Of a stretch of DNA of 64,000 nt, positions 33,701-43,300 are shown piece after piece. Made by a program: the position numbers and the translations under genes. Below the pieces are notes generated by a model that saw only the letters and a program-made list of their open reading frames with translations, was not told the DNA's origin and did not search any database. The DNA is taken from the NCBI RefSeq assembly GCF_014356525.2, contig NC_052510.1:55664503-55728502 (forward strand), written 5' to 3'. The DNA is from Nilaparvata lugens (taxonomy: Eukaryota > Arthropoda > Insecta > Hemiptera > Delphacidae). How positions within the stretch are numbered: the first letter of the stretch is position 1; each line of letters starts with the position of its first letter.

Positions 33701-36700
33701 TTCTATGTTCGGTTTTGAAGCATTAAAATTTAAAAATTCACTTTGTGAAAATAATTAAGGACTAAAAATTTTGTGAAGTGAACAACTACAAGACTTAACC
33801 AATAACTAAAGGGAGAGGAATAGCAGAAGGTTATCTTATTTTTTCTCTCCCTATCATTTTGATGATCTACTTTTGTATGAATATTTCAGGAATCACAAAA
33901 AATATTATATATATTCAAAATCTTTGCTCTACCGACTGCGGCCAAGCAGGGCACACGTTATAGAAAAAATAACGTAACATAATTTGGCTTTTGCATATTC
34001 ATACTTTTTGTATGAATAAAGAATAAATGAAAAAATTGAAAAACTTTTAATCTCTCATACACTAGGCTATCATACAAGTACCTACAATCATTTTATAAAA
34101 TTCACAATAAATCAATTTTTGAAAAAGGCTACTAATATTAAACTTCATCTACACTATACAAGTAAAACTTCATCTGCACTCACCAAGTAAAAAATGGGAG
34201 TATTGATGCCAAACGCACTGATTCCAGTGGAGACAAGCAATATCCTAACTGTTTTACTACGAAGCGTACTGAAGTCGAAGAACGGCGGTCGATCGTCAAC
34301 CTTATTCTTGTCTTTGATTTTCCGCTTTTGGTTTTTCAAGTGCAGAATCGCTCTGCGCTGGGGATGGTAGAGTGAAGCTGATCGGTAGAATGTTCCCAGG
34401 AAGAAGGTCAGGAACACTGTAACTGTTACTAACTGCAGTCCTAATCTCCAGCCAATTGCACTGTACACAAAAATGAATGAATTGAGTATAATATTATTCA
34501 AATTTGATCACTGTTGTAATGTGTTTGTGATATTCTCATGTCTGTGATCAAGAGAATCAAGCTCCAAGCAGGTATTGGCACTGTTGTTTGCTGTATATGT
34601 GTAAAATTTTGGAAGTAAATAAACTCGCGTCTACAGATTGAAATCACTGAGATATTGCATTTATTCAAATGCTAATGAATTGATTAATCATAATTATTGT
34701 ACGAAAATCCAAATTAGATGCTGTAAATCAACCCAAAGATTTAAGGCTGTGCAAAAGCTAAAAATAAACTTTCTACTGGTGATATTTTTCAAAGTTTTTC
34801 GATTTTTATATCATCAAGCTATCAAAATGAAAAAGTTTTCTCAGGAAAAGTTTTGAGATATGAGCGCCTAAAGTTTAAATTTTTGGGACAGAACATTCCA
34901 AATTCGGTGAGAGATAAATCCATGAGATTTGAAGGATAAATTCTACATGGCATTGTTGATTGAATAAAACAAAAATGTTTTGAGAATATCATTTTTCAAG
35001 AAAGTTATCCAATTTACCAAAAATAACTTTTAGTTGAGTTATTTTTGGTAATTTTTAGTAAATTGAATAACTTTTTCAAAAATTAATATTTTCAGAACAT
35101 TTTTATTTTATTGAATCATCAACAACATGAAGAATTTTATTCTATAAATCTCATGGATTTTTCTCTTACCGAATTTGAAAATAATGTTCTGTCCCAAAAA
35201 TTTAGAGCTCCGCCCCATCTATGCAAAGTTTGATTTTAGATTCTCAATTATCAGGCTTCAGATACATTTTAAACAAAAACATTCCAATGGAAAACATTGA
35301 GCATGAGAATCTCTACAATTAATGTTCAGTAACATTTTCACCTAAAATTAAAAATTAGCTCGAAATTCGAGAAAATGTGATTATCCAATTGCAAACTGTT
35401 GGCAACTGTTGATTCTATTAAATGATTCACTATGAAGAGATAGCAGACCTCGTGTGTCTCCAGCGTTATTGTCCTGCCACCAGCTGGCTCAAATCTTTGA
35501 ACAGTAGACTTGAGATGCGCGGGAACACTAGCGTCAGGTGATAAATTTTCACAACGGCAAGGAAAGTTGTGTGAGTGCGCCACACCAGATTTTTCATTTT
35601 AATAGCTCGACGTTATACAAATTGAAAAACTTTGAAAAATATGACCAGTAGAAAGTTTATTTTCAGCCTTTGCACAGCCTTAAAACATATAGCTGTTAAC
35701 ACTGTTGTCAATATTTGCAGTAGCAGAAGTCTTTGGGGTAATTTAAAGGATTTAATTTAGATTTTCGTTTAATTTTAATGATGAATAAACTCGGACAGTG
35801 AGCAATTCCTTGATCCACAATGGTCCTGTTGTTTTATAATTATGCAAAAGAGAACACTATAATTTATTGAATTGGTCTATAAAATGGAATGCATTTCACT
35901 TAATTGAAGTGATAGAATAATGATGATGCTACACAGCCGGAGTGAAAATAATTTGACTTTGAAATATAAGTAAGAGAGTAATTTGAAAATTAGTGGAATA
36001 TCATTTTATTGAAATCATAAGATAAGATATTTTTTATTTATTCAACACAGCATGTTATCACAGAAAGTATGCAGTTAAATATTGCCAAAAAAATTATCTG
36101 ATGAATGATGAAAGCTCCTTATCAGCATAGTGAAATGCATTACTTTGTAATTGAAGAAAAATAATTTTGCAAAGCCGAAAAGATTAGTAGTTTTTATGAA
36201 TCTTTGATTCCCCCAAAAAAGATTTTCAGAACTTTGTTGAAGATGTTAAACTTCAATACAAACTGAGACTTAAGTAATCTACACACTCAAGTTATCAGAA
36301 TCATGTTTCACTAGGGTTGCATAGAATCAAAGACTAATTAAACATAAACTAAACTAAAGAGGGCTTGGACCTGTGATAGAATGAATGCTTCTACTTGAAA
36401 AAGATTATATTATGCAAACTACTATTGTTTGAAACATCATCTTATACAATAAATCATATAAATTATCCACGTGTAGCTAAAAAATATTTTAGAAATAGAC
36501 ATTTGCATCTATTGTTAAAATTATGATTATTCTATTGGTTTTTGAGCAATGAGTGTTTGATTTGATATGTTTAACCTTATCTAAATTTGGGAGAGGAATA
36601 GCACAAGGTTACCTTATTCTCTTTCTCCCTATAATTTTTATGATGTACTTATTGTATGAATCTATGAAGAATGAAGTATAAAAAAGAATATCATCATTAT

Positions 36701-38980
36701 ATTACTCACCTTATGGCACCTTTTATAAAAACAGACATAATGGCGATTCCAAGGCCACTACCGGACACTATAAATATCTCTACGAATTCTCTCCGCCTCT
36801 TGAAGTACTGAGCTACCATTAGAGTTGAGCAATCTCTTGTCATACTGACACCAACACCTGAAACCCATAACCAAAATTGAAAAAAAATACAGAAATTACT
36901 AAAAAAAATTACCAGTACCCTTTTTATAGAATTTATATAAACACATCTAGTTCCAAGCACTTATGCCATTTTCAAGTGTCAATTGTTATAAATTCGACAC
37001 TTGAAAATGGTATGAGTGCCTAAAACTAGTTGTGTTGAATATAAAGAGTATATATAAGAGTAATAATATGAAGAGAGTACTAGTAATTTTCTACATTTAT
37101 CAAACATTTAGGTAACCTAGTTAATACGGTAATGAAATCAAAAAATATTTTGAAAATATCCTTCAATACTTGGAGAATATTATTCTTGATTTTCTCCAAG
37201 ACATGAAGACTAAGAAGAGGAAAAATGAAGTCTGGAGAATGCATATTCAGATTTATTTCAACAAAATTAAGCATTTTTTGAAGGTCAATAAAAAACGTTA
37301 CACTTGTGTAAAACGTTACACTTGTGTAAACATGACAAAGGAGAGTGAAGACTCTCTATCAATTTTCAAATTAGTTCATAATTCATAATGCAATATACAG
37401 AGACTTGTAAAAACACTTATGGGCTACTTTTGAACAAATTAATAAAAACAATATAAAAACTTGTAGCCTAGTACGGTACCCTTAAAGTTTTATAGTTATC
37501 AATAATAAAGGGTACTACAAGTTTTTTTATTGTTTTTAGAGACTTGTAAAGTTATCAAAATAATTCTCCACTTCCACTTATTCACTTATAATCAAAGCTG
37601 AAATTGAAGAATGCAACTTGAAAAACTACAATTTGAAGAAACTCCAATGAAATGATCACAATTCAATGTACCACTTCAATGAAATAATCACAATTGTGAA
37701 CTAGGTATCCTATAAAATGTAATGTCTTATACATGCTTATTGCAGTTCATAATATGATGCCAATTAAGCTCATTATTCAATAATTAAGTGAATAATTCAA
37801 TAATAGTAATAAATTAATATAAAATATTCACTCACTGTTTGGACATGAATCGTTATAAAATGAATGATCCATCTTTCTGATACAGTGACAATTAGTGTAG
37901 TTACACACACATCGAGTTTTGGACGTACGATTTTTTGCCGCCCTCATAATGTCTATTTGTTTAAACATTACTACCTACTTGACAAGCATTATGATATGAC
38001 CATGTGTTTGTCAAGTTCCATTCAATCTGGTAGAATTCATAAGAACGGCAAAAAAATCTAACGTCCAAAATTCATCCCAAAGTCAGTTAAATACACATAG
38101 ATTTTTGGACGCTCGATTTTTTGCCGACCTTATGCTACCTGCTACCTACAGTACTGATTGAATGAATCTTGACATGGAGATTAAACGGAACTTGTCAAAG
38201 ATCATTTGCTTAATCTTATAGAATAATTTTCTAGGACGGCAAAAAATTGTACCTCCAGAAATCGACGTGTGTGTAACTAGCTTAACTGACTCATAGTACG
38301 GTACATGACTTTGATTCTCATTAGATTGAAAACTAGTCTAAAATTGTTTTGTAAATATCTTATTTTATTGACCGAGCGAAGTGAGGTCTAAGATTCAAGT
38401 TGACGGTTTGGCATTTCTTTTAATGTTTAAATGTTTATATGTTGCGCATTTACGGCAAGACGCGGTAATAGATTTTCATGAAATTGAACAGGTATGTTCC
38501 TTTTTTAATTGCCCGTCGACGTATATACAAGGTTTTTGGGAATTTTGCATTTCTAGGATAATAATGAAAGGAAAAAGAAGCCTCCTTCATAGGCCAATAT
38601 TAGAGTAAAAATCAGACTATAGAATTATTCATCATAAATCAGCTGACAAATGATTACACAGATGTGAGGAGAAGCCAGTCTATTGCTGTATTTCCATAAG
38701 GTCTATAGTTTCAATCAGGTACTTGTGAATGAGAATACTGCGTGAGGTCTACTGTTCACAGAACTACTAGTTTAGTCTTTGTTTTAGTACTGACCGACAA
38801 CCGCGCCATAGCTGAAGAACAGCTGATGAAACTGGGAGGCGAATGATGTGAAGAGACAGCCGAGCGCGGTGACTAGCCCGCCCATCACTGCGGTGAGCCG
38901 CGTCGACTTGCGGCGACAGAACGCAATCGTCACCGGCGACACCAGCAGAGCGACCGCAGTCGACATCGCGCCTAGCCATC
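22617..38980 (-). CDS. SLC16-family (monocarboxylate transporter-like) protein, 5' incomplete
   Basis: Seven exons join on the minus strand into 524 C-terminal residues: 38980-38795, 36857-36710, 34460-34184, 32032-31817, 28695-28530, 26698-26319, 22820-22617. All junctions are GT-AG and all phases agree. The family is major-facilitator transporters moving monocarboxylates or related solutes with protons across membranes. Visible features: WLGAMSTAV (TM2), then SYGAVVGVGVSMTRDCSTLM (TM4), QYFKRRREF, a charged loop of about 55 residues after TM6 (RAILHLKNQKRKIKDKNK), TM7 with STGISAFGINTPIFYL, and the TM10-11 block YERVRARNFARTWGFVQCSQ, IPIAIGVPISGY. A 160-residue cytoplasmic tail follows TM12 (DDLDYIGDCITSCNKVENYL). 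The expected first exon with the DGGWGW-type motif is missing from the part found. The paralogue cannot be named. Confidence 0.85.
23868..24086. mobile_element. MITE, TAGTGAGGTCCACG family, clean copy
   Basis: Termini TATAGTGAGGTCCACGTTAT and complement; 219 bases without nested insertions, so this is the best reference copy in the window. Confidence 0.85.
24703..24740. repeat. (TTTA)n microsatellite
   Basis: About nine uninterrupted TTTA units. Confidence 0.95.
24822..25190. repeat. Direct duplication split by a short palindrome
   Basis: Copies start ATCGGCAAACGAA at 24822 and 25015 and share TTTTTGGCAATACTT and GAGTAGGCCTAGATT. In the second copy a palindrome of about 50 bases (AGGACCTCCTAAATACC and complement, 25037-25088) interrupts the sequence, so it inserted after the duplication. 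Confidence 0.75.
25456..26271. mobile_element. Helentron/Helitron-like non-autonomous element
   Basis: Begins TCTATATAAATAAAAATCG and ends CGCCGGGCCAGCTAGT, the terminal style of arthropod Helitron relatives (CTAG-type 3' end next to a T). A degenerate start of the associated reading frame is visible near 25779 (MPRYERRPNLGRRT, then a stop). A secondary inverted repeat (GGCTAAGCACGCCTGAGGAG, about 26025-26215) is nested inside. Confidence 0.6.
26319..26698 (-). CDS. SLC16-like exon f (TM12 and cytoplasmic tail)
   Basis: Acceptor TATTTTTTCAG|GCTACAT, donor AATAAG|GTGCGT. Encodes YINVGCGGKSGYYFSS, TM12 (CVLVGSLSLFFIDLHRRK) and a GC-rich tail with PQRRKLSF, EPEELLVVEP and DDLDYIGDCITSC. Markedly GC-rich compared with neighbouring introns. 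Confidence 0.85.
26699..28529 (-). other. Intron e-f of the SLC16-like gene
   Basis: 1.8 kb. 28190-28305 looks like a LINE 3' end (AAATAAATTGATTTGATTTG tail). Elsewhere AT-rich with no recognised feature; a lysine-rich open frame near 27839-28111 is not supported as a gene. Confidence 0.5.
28530..28695 (-). CDS. SLC16-like exon e (TM10-TM11)
   Basis: Acceptor ATCTTCTAG|GGTTACAT, donor ATCAG|GTGATT. The most family-diagnostic exon: GYILFVWIYGIFCGGYHYSL, KMYTYERVRARNFARTWGF and VQCSQAIPIAIGVPISG. Confidence 0.9.
28919..29373. mobile_element. pogo/Tigger-type MITE
   Basis: Ends CAGTAGAACTCCAATTATCT and complement (CGGATAATTGGAGTTCTACTG) with TA on both sides; the second half-repeats CGGATAATCGG are typical of pogo/Tigger TIRs. 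455 bases, no transposase seen. Confidence 0.8.
30418..30537. repeat. Small foldback
   Basis: AAAAACACAGTTTTATCTTT and GCCACATCCAGATTTA pair with TAAATGTGGATGTGAC and AAAATAAAACTCTGGTTTTT. Confidence 0.6.
30932..31350. mobile_element. Foldback element with GAAAC-type centre
   Basis: Arms TTTAAAACATTTCAAAACTT...CAACTATACTCCG and their complement. On the minus strand the centre near 31265-31230 reads TTGAAAATGGCC, AAAGTA, GGTC, GAAACTATACTCC: the stem II plus GAAAC layout of the hammerhead-like module without an intact CTGATGA. Confidence 0.6.
31466..31600. repeat. Foldback (AAAAATCCCAGTACC)
   Basis: ATAGAAATAAAAATAAAAAT, CCCAGTACC and the complement GGGTACTGAGATTTTTATTT. Confidence 0.65.
31817..32032 (-). 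CDS. SLC16-like exon d (TM8-TM9)
   Basis: Acceptor TGTTTTAG|GCGCACC, donor CGCCAG|GTTTGT. Encodes AHQAEEDGLGDTALLLQTYL, then GLAWTLGCAAFGLVVV and the next helix with QAAVFMCGLSILALTAV. Phase 0 at both ends, 72 codons. Confidence 0.85.
32150..32400 (+). pseudogene. LINE reverse-transcriptase ORF, C-terminal fragment
   Basis: The + strand reads GRRPRGRPRQRWWQQVKSDM then ERLGAIERDAEERTTWRQFV and WPWEYVSN. An arginine-rich RGRPRQRW motif followed by an acidic/tryptophan stretch is the usual carboxy end of several LINE clades. It is antisense to the host gene. Confidence 0.6.
33800..33895 (+). repeat. GGGAGAGGAATAGC repeat, copy 1
   Basis: Shared block GGGAGAGGAATAGCAGAAGG, TTTTCTCTCCCTATCATTTT and TTGTATGAAT, also at 36565-36670 and 44460-44580. 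Looks like a LINE or SINE 3' terminal sequence; the inverted GGGAGAG / CTCTCCC can form a hairpin. Confidence 0.65.
34184..34460 (-). CDS. SLC16-like exon c (TM6, central loop, TM7)
   Basis: Acceptor TGTGTACAG|TGCAATTGG, donor TACTTG|GTGAGT. Encodes AIGWRLGLQLVTVTVFLTFF, the basic central loop with KNQKRKIKDKNKVDDRPPFF, and TM7 ending NTPIFYL. A long basic loop between the two six-helix halves is usual for the family. Confidence 0.85.
34745..35679. mobile_element. Large foldback (GGCTGTGCAAA family), copy 2
   Basis: Inserted at TTAA (34741-34744; 35680-35683). Left terminus GGCTGTGCAAAAGCTAAAAA, right terminus complementary. The right arm is broken near 35210 by about 380 bases of other sequence. 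The flanks (GATGCTGTAAATCA on the left; TGCAGTAGCAGAAGTCTTTG on the right) belong to an older element also seen at 5035-5110. Confidence 0.7.
36565..36670 (+). repeat. GGGAGAGGAATAGC repeat, copy 2
   Basis: Begins TTTAACCTTATCTAAATTTG, then GGGAGAGGAATAGCACAAGG, ending TTGTATGAATC. Same family as 33800 and 44460. Confidence 0.65.
36710..36857 (-). CDS. SLC16-like exon b (TM4-TM5)
   Basis: Acceptor GGGTTTCAG|GTGTTGG, donor ATAAG|GTGAGT. Encodes VGVSMTRDCSTLMVAQYF, then KRRREFVEIFIVSGSGLGIA and MSVFIKGAI; the split serine codon completes with exon c. Confidence 0.85.
36925..37055. mobile_element. Small foldback with AAAACTAGTTGT centre
   Basis: GCCATTTTCAAGTGTC pairs with GACACTTGAAAATGG, and outer arms ATATAAACACATCTAGTTCC and AACTAGTTGTGTTGAATATA pair. 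TTGAAAATGG...CTAAAACTAGTTG resembles the GAAAC module with the first A changed. Confidence 0.6.
37447..37540. repeat. Foldback (AAAAACTTGTAG)
   Basis: AAAAACAATATAAAAACTTG...GTACCCTT and its complement AAGGGTACTACAAGTTTTTT. Confidence 0.65.
37892..38284. mobile_element. MITE (TTAGTGTAGTTACACACACA)
   Basis: Termini TTAGTGTAGTTACACACAC and complement; long inverted arms carry GATTTTTTGCCG and ACTTGACAAGCATTATGAT-like blocks. A second internal half-copy starts near 38090. Confidence 0.7.
38369..38770 (+). mobile_element. Helentron-like element (TGACCGAGCGAAG...CTACTAG), copy 1
   Basis: Starts TGACCGAGCGAAGTGAGGTC after a T and ends TTCACAGAACTACTAG before a T, implying insertion into TT with a CTAG end, as in Helentrons. 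A 671-bp relative at 40503 has the same ends. No coding sequence in 402 bases. Confidence 0.6.
38795..38980 (-). CDS. SLC16-like exon a (TM2-TM4)
   Basis: Acceptor TTTTGCAG|GATGGCTAGG and donor TTGTCG|GTCAGT. It starts two bases into a codon and ends on the first base of one. Encodes WLGAMSTAVALLVSPVTIAF to GAVV. GC-richer than its surroundings. An ATG inside (codon 5) is unlikely to be the start, because family members have another transmembrane helix before it. Confidence 0.85.
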
Positions 38981-40411
38981 CTGCAAAACATACAGAAACA
39001 TAACGTTAAATCAATTGAAAAGTACAGGAGCAATGTACGTGATGACTAATCAAAAACATGTAGAGCAGTTTGAGGGAATAAGTAGACATAAACGTACCGT
39101 AGTTGATAAAATCTCTTGGAAAGTGATAAAAGTTAATTGAAGCAATGTAGAATAAATAATATCAGGCGTTAGGCTTAGTACCAAGTGAAACACAAAAAGC
39201 GCTAATATAATTACTTGAAAAGTAGCCTACTAGAGCAGACATGTAAAAAAATTGAGGGAATAAATTATGGGAAATAGGGGCAGAACACATACAATAGTCG
39301 TTGCAAAAGTATAATAATAGATAAAGAGCTACCAAAAACATGTAGAGCAATTGAGGGAGTCAATATTGTACGATAGGGGCTAGCCACCCTAGCAAAACAC
39401 AAAAACATAGGTATCGTTAAAATAACTTGAAAATTAAAAGAATACCGTAATAGGCTAAGTGAATCAAACAAAAATATGTAGAAAATTTGAGGGAATCAAT
39501 TAAATATATGGACAATATGGGCAAATCGCATAGGTACAATAATCGTTGATGAATTATAAGAGTGCCTAATAGGTGAAGAACAAGCAAAAACATGTAGATC
39601 AATAGGTAATCAATATTGGGCTAATGGGGCTAGCCACCCTGCAAAACACAAAAACATAGGCCTATTAATATCACTTGAAAAGTACACAGGAAGAGCAATC
39701 AAAAGCATGTTTGAAAGGTAGGGGAGGGTATCAGTTCTTCTGGATTCCAGTTTATCTACCCTGTAAGGTTAGATGGACATAACCTAAAAGGTATTCTGTT
39801 TAATTAAGGGTTCAAAGGTGTATAATTATATGCGTATATGGTAGAGAGCAATAATTATGTAAATGTATATGGTAGCAAATATGTGTATGGCGAAGAGCAA
39901 TTATTTTTCAATGGTAAAAGGGTAGGTTAGGGAGGTTAGGTTTCTGCTTTCAAATGGCAATAAGTTTGTATTGATCGAAATGTTATGATAATTTCAGATA
40001 ATAAACTCAATGAAGAACGAAAACATTATTTAAATATGGAATGAACTAAAATAAAGGATGAAATGAATGTCAACCGATTCAGGGAATCAATACCAAGCAA
40101 TAGGGGCGGCCAACCTGTGAAGCACTGTTAATTTGAGCTGAGTTGAGTACTATCAGTAATTTATTGCGAGTGATCGTTTAGCTTTAGTATCAGTAGTTGC
40201 GAGTGATTTGATTTAAACTGATTGGAGTTGAGTTGAGTAGGAGAAGAGTTTTTAGGGGTTGATTGTGTTGCTGGTGGAGGGTTCCTGATTTCCTTGAGCA
40301 TAGCCTTATGGTGAGGGGGGTTGGGGTGGTGTTAGACACCACCTCATCTCCATGGTGACTCACCAAGGTGGGAAGCTGTCTGTACTCCAGACGGCCTGTA
40401 TCATAACCTAA
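38981..40411. repeat. Tandem array of the intron's splice-acceptor segment
   Basis: Irregular units of about 120-130 bases (clearest at 39250-39700) share CAAAAACATGTAGA and TTGAGGGA. At 39376 and 39626 they also contain GGCTAGCCACCCTGCAAAACAC, which matches the exon a acceptor at 38971 (CTAGCCATCCTGCAAAACAT); weaker matches lie at 39262, 39507 and 40090. On the minus strand each is a decoy TTTTGCAG acceptor. 39780-40411 has no other recognised content. Confidence 0.7.
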
Positions 40412-41268
40412 CCTCCGTAAACAAAGCCATAGTGCATGACAGGTGGTTGATGGTAATGTCAGCACAGGTAGGGCTCCTACACCAATAAAAACACTAGCTG
40501 ATTGACCGAGCAAAGTGAGGTCTAAGATTCAAGGCGACGGTTTTTCATTTCTCTTTATGTTTATTTGTTTAAATGTTTATATTTTTGTTTATATATACGG
40601 TAATTATATTTATGTTCCGCATTTACAGCGAAACGCAGCAATATATTTTCATGAAATTTGATGTTATGTTCGTTTTTGAATTTCGCGTCGACGTATACAT
40701 ACGGTTTTTTGAAATTTTGTATTTTAAGGATAATACAAAAGGAAAAGGAGTCTCCTTTGAACGCCAATATTACCGTAAAAATTGGACTTTAGTATTAATC
40801 ATCATAAATCAGCTGTCAAGTGGACTATAATACTACCCGTTCAGAGATATCGAACATCTTGAAAATTTATCTTTCCATCAACGTTAGTAGACAGTTGACT
40901 ATAATACTACCCGTTCAAAAACATCGAACATCTTGAAAATGTATCTTTCCATCAAAGTTGTAAACAGTTATTGCAGCCAGACCTGATAACAGCGCTCACA
41001 CTCACATTCCGGGACGACACGTCACGGTACGATAGGACAGAAAGCTCTATGTCTATTTAGGATTTTTTCTAGATATTTTAAATTAATGAATTATTTATTA
41101 ATTTTTGAGAAAACATAGCAACAGGTCAATGTAACTTACTGAGCGAGAGGTCTACTGTTCACAGGACTACTAGTATAAATCAGCTGAAATCAACAAATTT
41201 TTAAGGTGGGCTTAGCTTGCTACCTGTGCTGACGTCACCAGAATGCACTATGGCTTTGTTTACGGAGG
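40412..41268. mobile_element. CCTCCGTAAACAAAGCC MITE split by a Helentron-like element
   Basis: Termini match the intact copy at 42862-43051. Left half ends AAAACACTAGCTGAT, right half resumes ATAAATCAGCTGAAATCAAC; the element at 40503-41173 lies between them. Confidence 0.8.
40503..41173 (+). mobile_element. Helentron-like element, copy 2, nested
   Basis: TGACCGAGCAAAGTGAGGTC to CACAGGACTACTAG, flanked by T on both sides. Because the host MITE has an intact copy at 42862, the empty site is known and both ends are well supported. Internal repeat: GACTATAATACTACCCGTTC occurs twice. Confidence 0.7.
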
Positions 41269-41950
41269 TACCTAGTGCCTATACCAAGAGTAGGCTGAGA
41301 CATGATTCTTTCTATGAGAATATTGCATTGATGCAGTCTTACTGTTGGGGAACACTAGATAGTTTAGTGTGTATTCATCCAGTGTTGAGAGTGGCTATGC
41401 CGGGGACTCATCACAGTGCTGAGCGCCTCCTATACGGATATCATAATATCATCTATCTTAACATACTGGGAACGCACGATTGTGTTGAATGCCCCTGCAT
41501 GGTTGACTTTCAGCTCAGGAACTGTGAGTCCCTCACAAGTTGAGCTTAGCTTGACAATCTCATAGGCTATCTGTGCGTAATTCATTCTGTCCTAATACAA
41601 TTAGGGCAGTATGCAGATACTTAGCAGAGAAATGTCAGCTGTTCGTTTAAAAATTCGTTTAAAGCTGTTCGTTTATGATAAATGCAATCATAAAGGCAAT
41701 TAAACGAGGTTTAGCGTTAAACGTAATGTTAGCATACTTTAGAGTAAAAAAACTGTAAAGCACAGGATATTGTCAATTATACTTTTCATTTGAGCTCTAG
41801 ACTGTGGTTTTACGGCTTCACCAGCCACATTTTCACCAGCACTGATTTGTAATCAAATGTTGTCGAGTTTGGGATTGCCCGTCTGATTCAAAATATAGAA
41901 AAATTGAATCAGAGAAATTGAATAAGTAAGGAGAAACTTGACACACTTGA
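41269..41950. other. No gene supported
   Basis: An open frame at 41217-41543 starts inside the MITE end and shows no recognisable domain; not called as a gene. Confidence 0.4.
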
Positions 41951-42578
41951 GGCTGTGCAAGGTCTAAAAATAAACTTCCTACTCGTGATATTTTTCAAAG
42001 TTTTTCGATTTGTATATCATTAAGCTATCAAAATGAAAACGTTTTCTCAGGAAAAATTTTTTTCCGATCATTACTTTTTGGGATATGAGCGCCTAAAAAT
42101 TAAACTTTTGGGACAGAACATTTCAAATTCGGTATGATATAAATTCATGAGATTTAAAGGATAGATTCTTCATGGTATTGTTGATCTAGTAAAAGAAAAA
42201 TTTTCTGAAAATATTAATTTTAAGATAGTTATTCAATTTACTAAAAATATCCAAAAATAACTTTCTGTTGAGTTATTTTTGGTAAATTGAATAATTTCTT
42301 CAAAAATTGATATTTTTAGAAAAGTTTTGTTCTACTAGATCAACAATACCATGAAGAATCCATCCTCTGAATCTCTTGGATTTATATCTTACCGAATTTG
42401 AAATCTTCTGTCCCAAAAATTCAAACTTCAGGCGCTCATATCACAAAAAGTAATGATCGGAAAAAAATGTTTTCCTAAGAAAACTGTTCCATTTTGATAG
42501 CTTGATGATTTATATACAAATCGAAAAACTTTGAAAAATATGACGAGTAGAAAGTTTATTTTTAGCCTTTGCACACCC
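41951..42578. mobile_element. Large foldback (GGCTGTGCAAA family), most complete copy
   Basis: Arms of about 280 bases (GGCTGTGCAAGGTCTAAAAA, TTTTTCAAAGTTTTTCGATT, GGGATATGAGCGCC) and complements nearly meet at AGTTATTTTTGGTAAATTGA. 628 bases, no coding sequence. Confidence 0.85.
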
Positions 42579-42861
42579 TTAATAAGATCTATTCATTCGA
42601 AGATAGAAATGAATAGTAATCCTAATAGTCATTGTTAGGGTTCACTGAACAACTCAACTTAACACCTGTATTTCAAGAGAAAATAACTACTTAATAAGAA
42701 ATTATTCATATGAATAGTCATTGTTTTCACTGAACTACAACTACTCAACAACTCAACTTGAAACCCACATTTCAAGAAAAATCTGAATATAATAATAATT
42801 TAGTGAATAAGTAATATAAATTCGATCAAAAAATCTTTCGATTTACGTTAGCCTGTATAAT

Positions 42862-43051
42862 CACTGCCTCCGTAAACAAAGCCGTAGTGCATTCGTGTGA
42901 CGTCAGCACAGGTAGGGCTCCTACACCAAGAAAAACACTAGCTGATATATTAAGTTAGATCAGCTGAAATCAACGATTTTTTATTGGTTTAGGAGCCCTA
43001 CCTGTGCTGACGTCACACGAATGCACTACGGCTTTGTTTACGGAGGTAGTG
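42862..43051. mobile_element. MITE (CACTGCCTCCGTAAAC), intact copy
   Basis: Ends CACTGCCTCCGTAAACAAAG and complement; arms about 75 bases including GTGACGTCAGCACAGGTAGG. It interrupts a local direct repeat (GCCTGTATAAT / GTATAATAGACAGC). Confidence 0.85.
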
Positions 43052-43063
43052 GTATAATAGACA

Positions 43064-43300
43064 GCTCAGCTACCTTTTAACAGTTAACTTAAAGCAAGTA
43101 AAGGTAACTTCGATCCAAAAATCTTTCGATTTACATTAGCCTGTATAATAGACAGCTACCTTTCAACAGACAACTTAAACCTTAAACTTCAATAAAAATT
43201 GAATATGTTTAGTAAATAGATAAAGGTAACTTCGATCCAAAAATCTTTGGATTTACGTTAACCTGATAATAGACAGCTACCTTTTAACAGTTTCTTCCGA
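43064..43300. repeat. Local direct repeats (ATAGACAGCTACCTTT)
   Basis: Three irregular units sharing ATAGACAGCTACCTTT, AACTTCGATCCAAAAATCTT and GATTTACGTTA; a further unit starts at about 42825 before the MITE. Confidence 0.75.

Larger units (their letters stand above)
32033..34183 (-). other. Intron c-d of the SLC16-like gene
   Basis: 2.2 kb. Contains a LINE fragment (32150-32400), a further LINE-like tail near 32605-32640 and one copy of the GGGAGAGGAATAGC repeat (33800). 32650-33790 has no recognised content. Confidence 0.5.
34461..36709 (-). other. Intron b-c of the SLC16-like gene
   Basis: 2.2 kb. Mostly a large foldback (34745-35679) inside an older inverted-repeat element (about 34640-35800), then AT-rich sequence and the second GGGAGAGGAATAGC repeat. 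Confidence 0.55.
36858..38794 (-). other. Intron a-b of the SLC16-like gene
   Basis: 1.9 kb. Contains foldbacks at 36925-37055 and 37447-37540, a MITE (37892) and a Helentron-like element (38369) that ends only 24 bases from the splice donor of exon a. Confidence 0.6.

Noticed and set aside
39060..39170. Possible upstream exon of the SLC16-like gene ending ...RDFINY with a GTACGT donor
   Set aside because: The phase would fit exon a, but the encoded residues do not resemble TM1 of the family and the segment belongs to the local tandem array.
41217..41543. 108-codon + strand frame
   Set aside because: Begins within the right end of a MITE and has no family resemblance.
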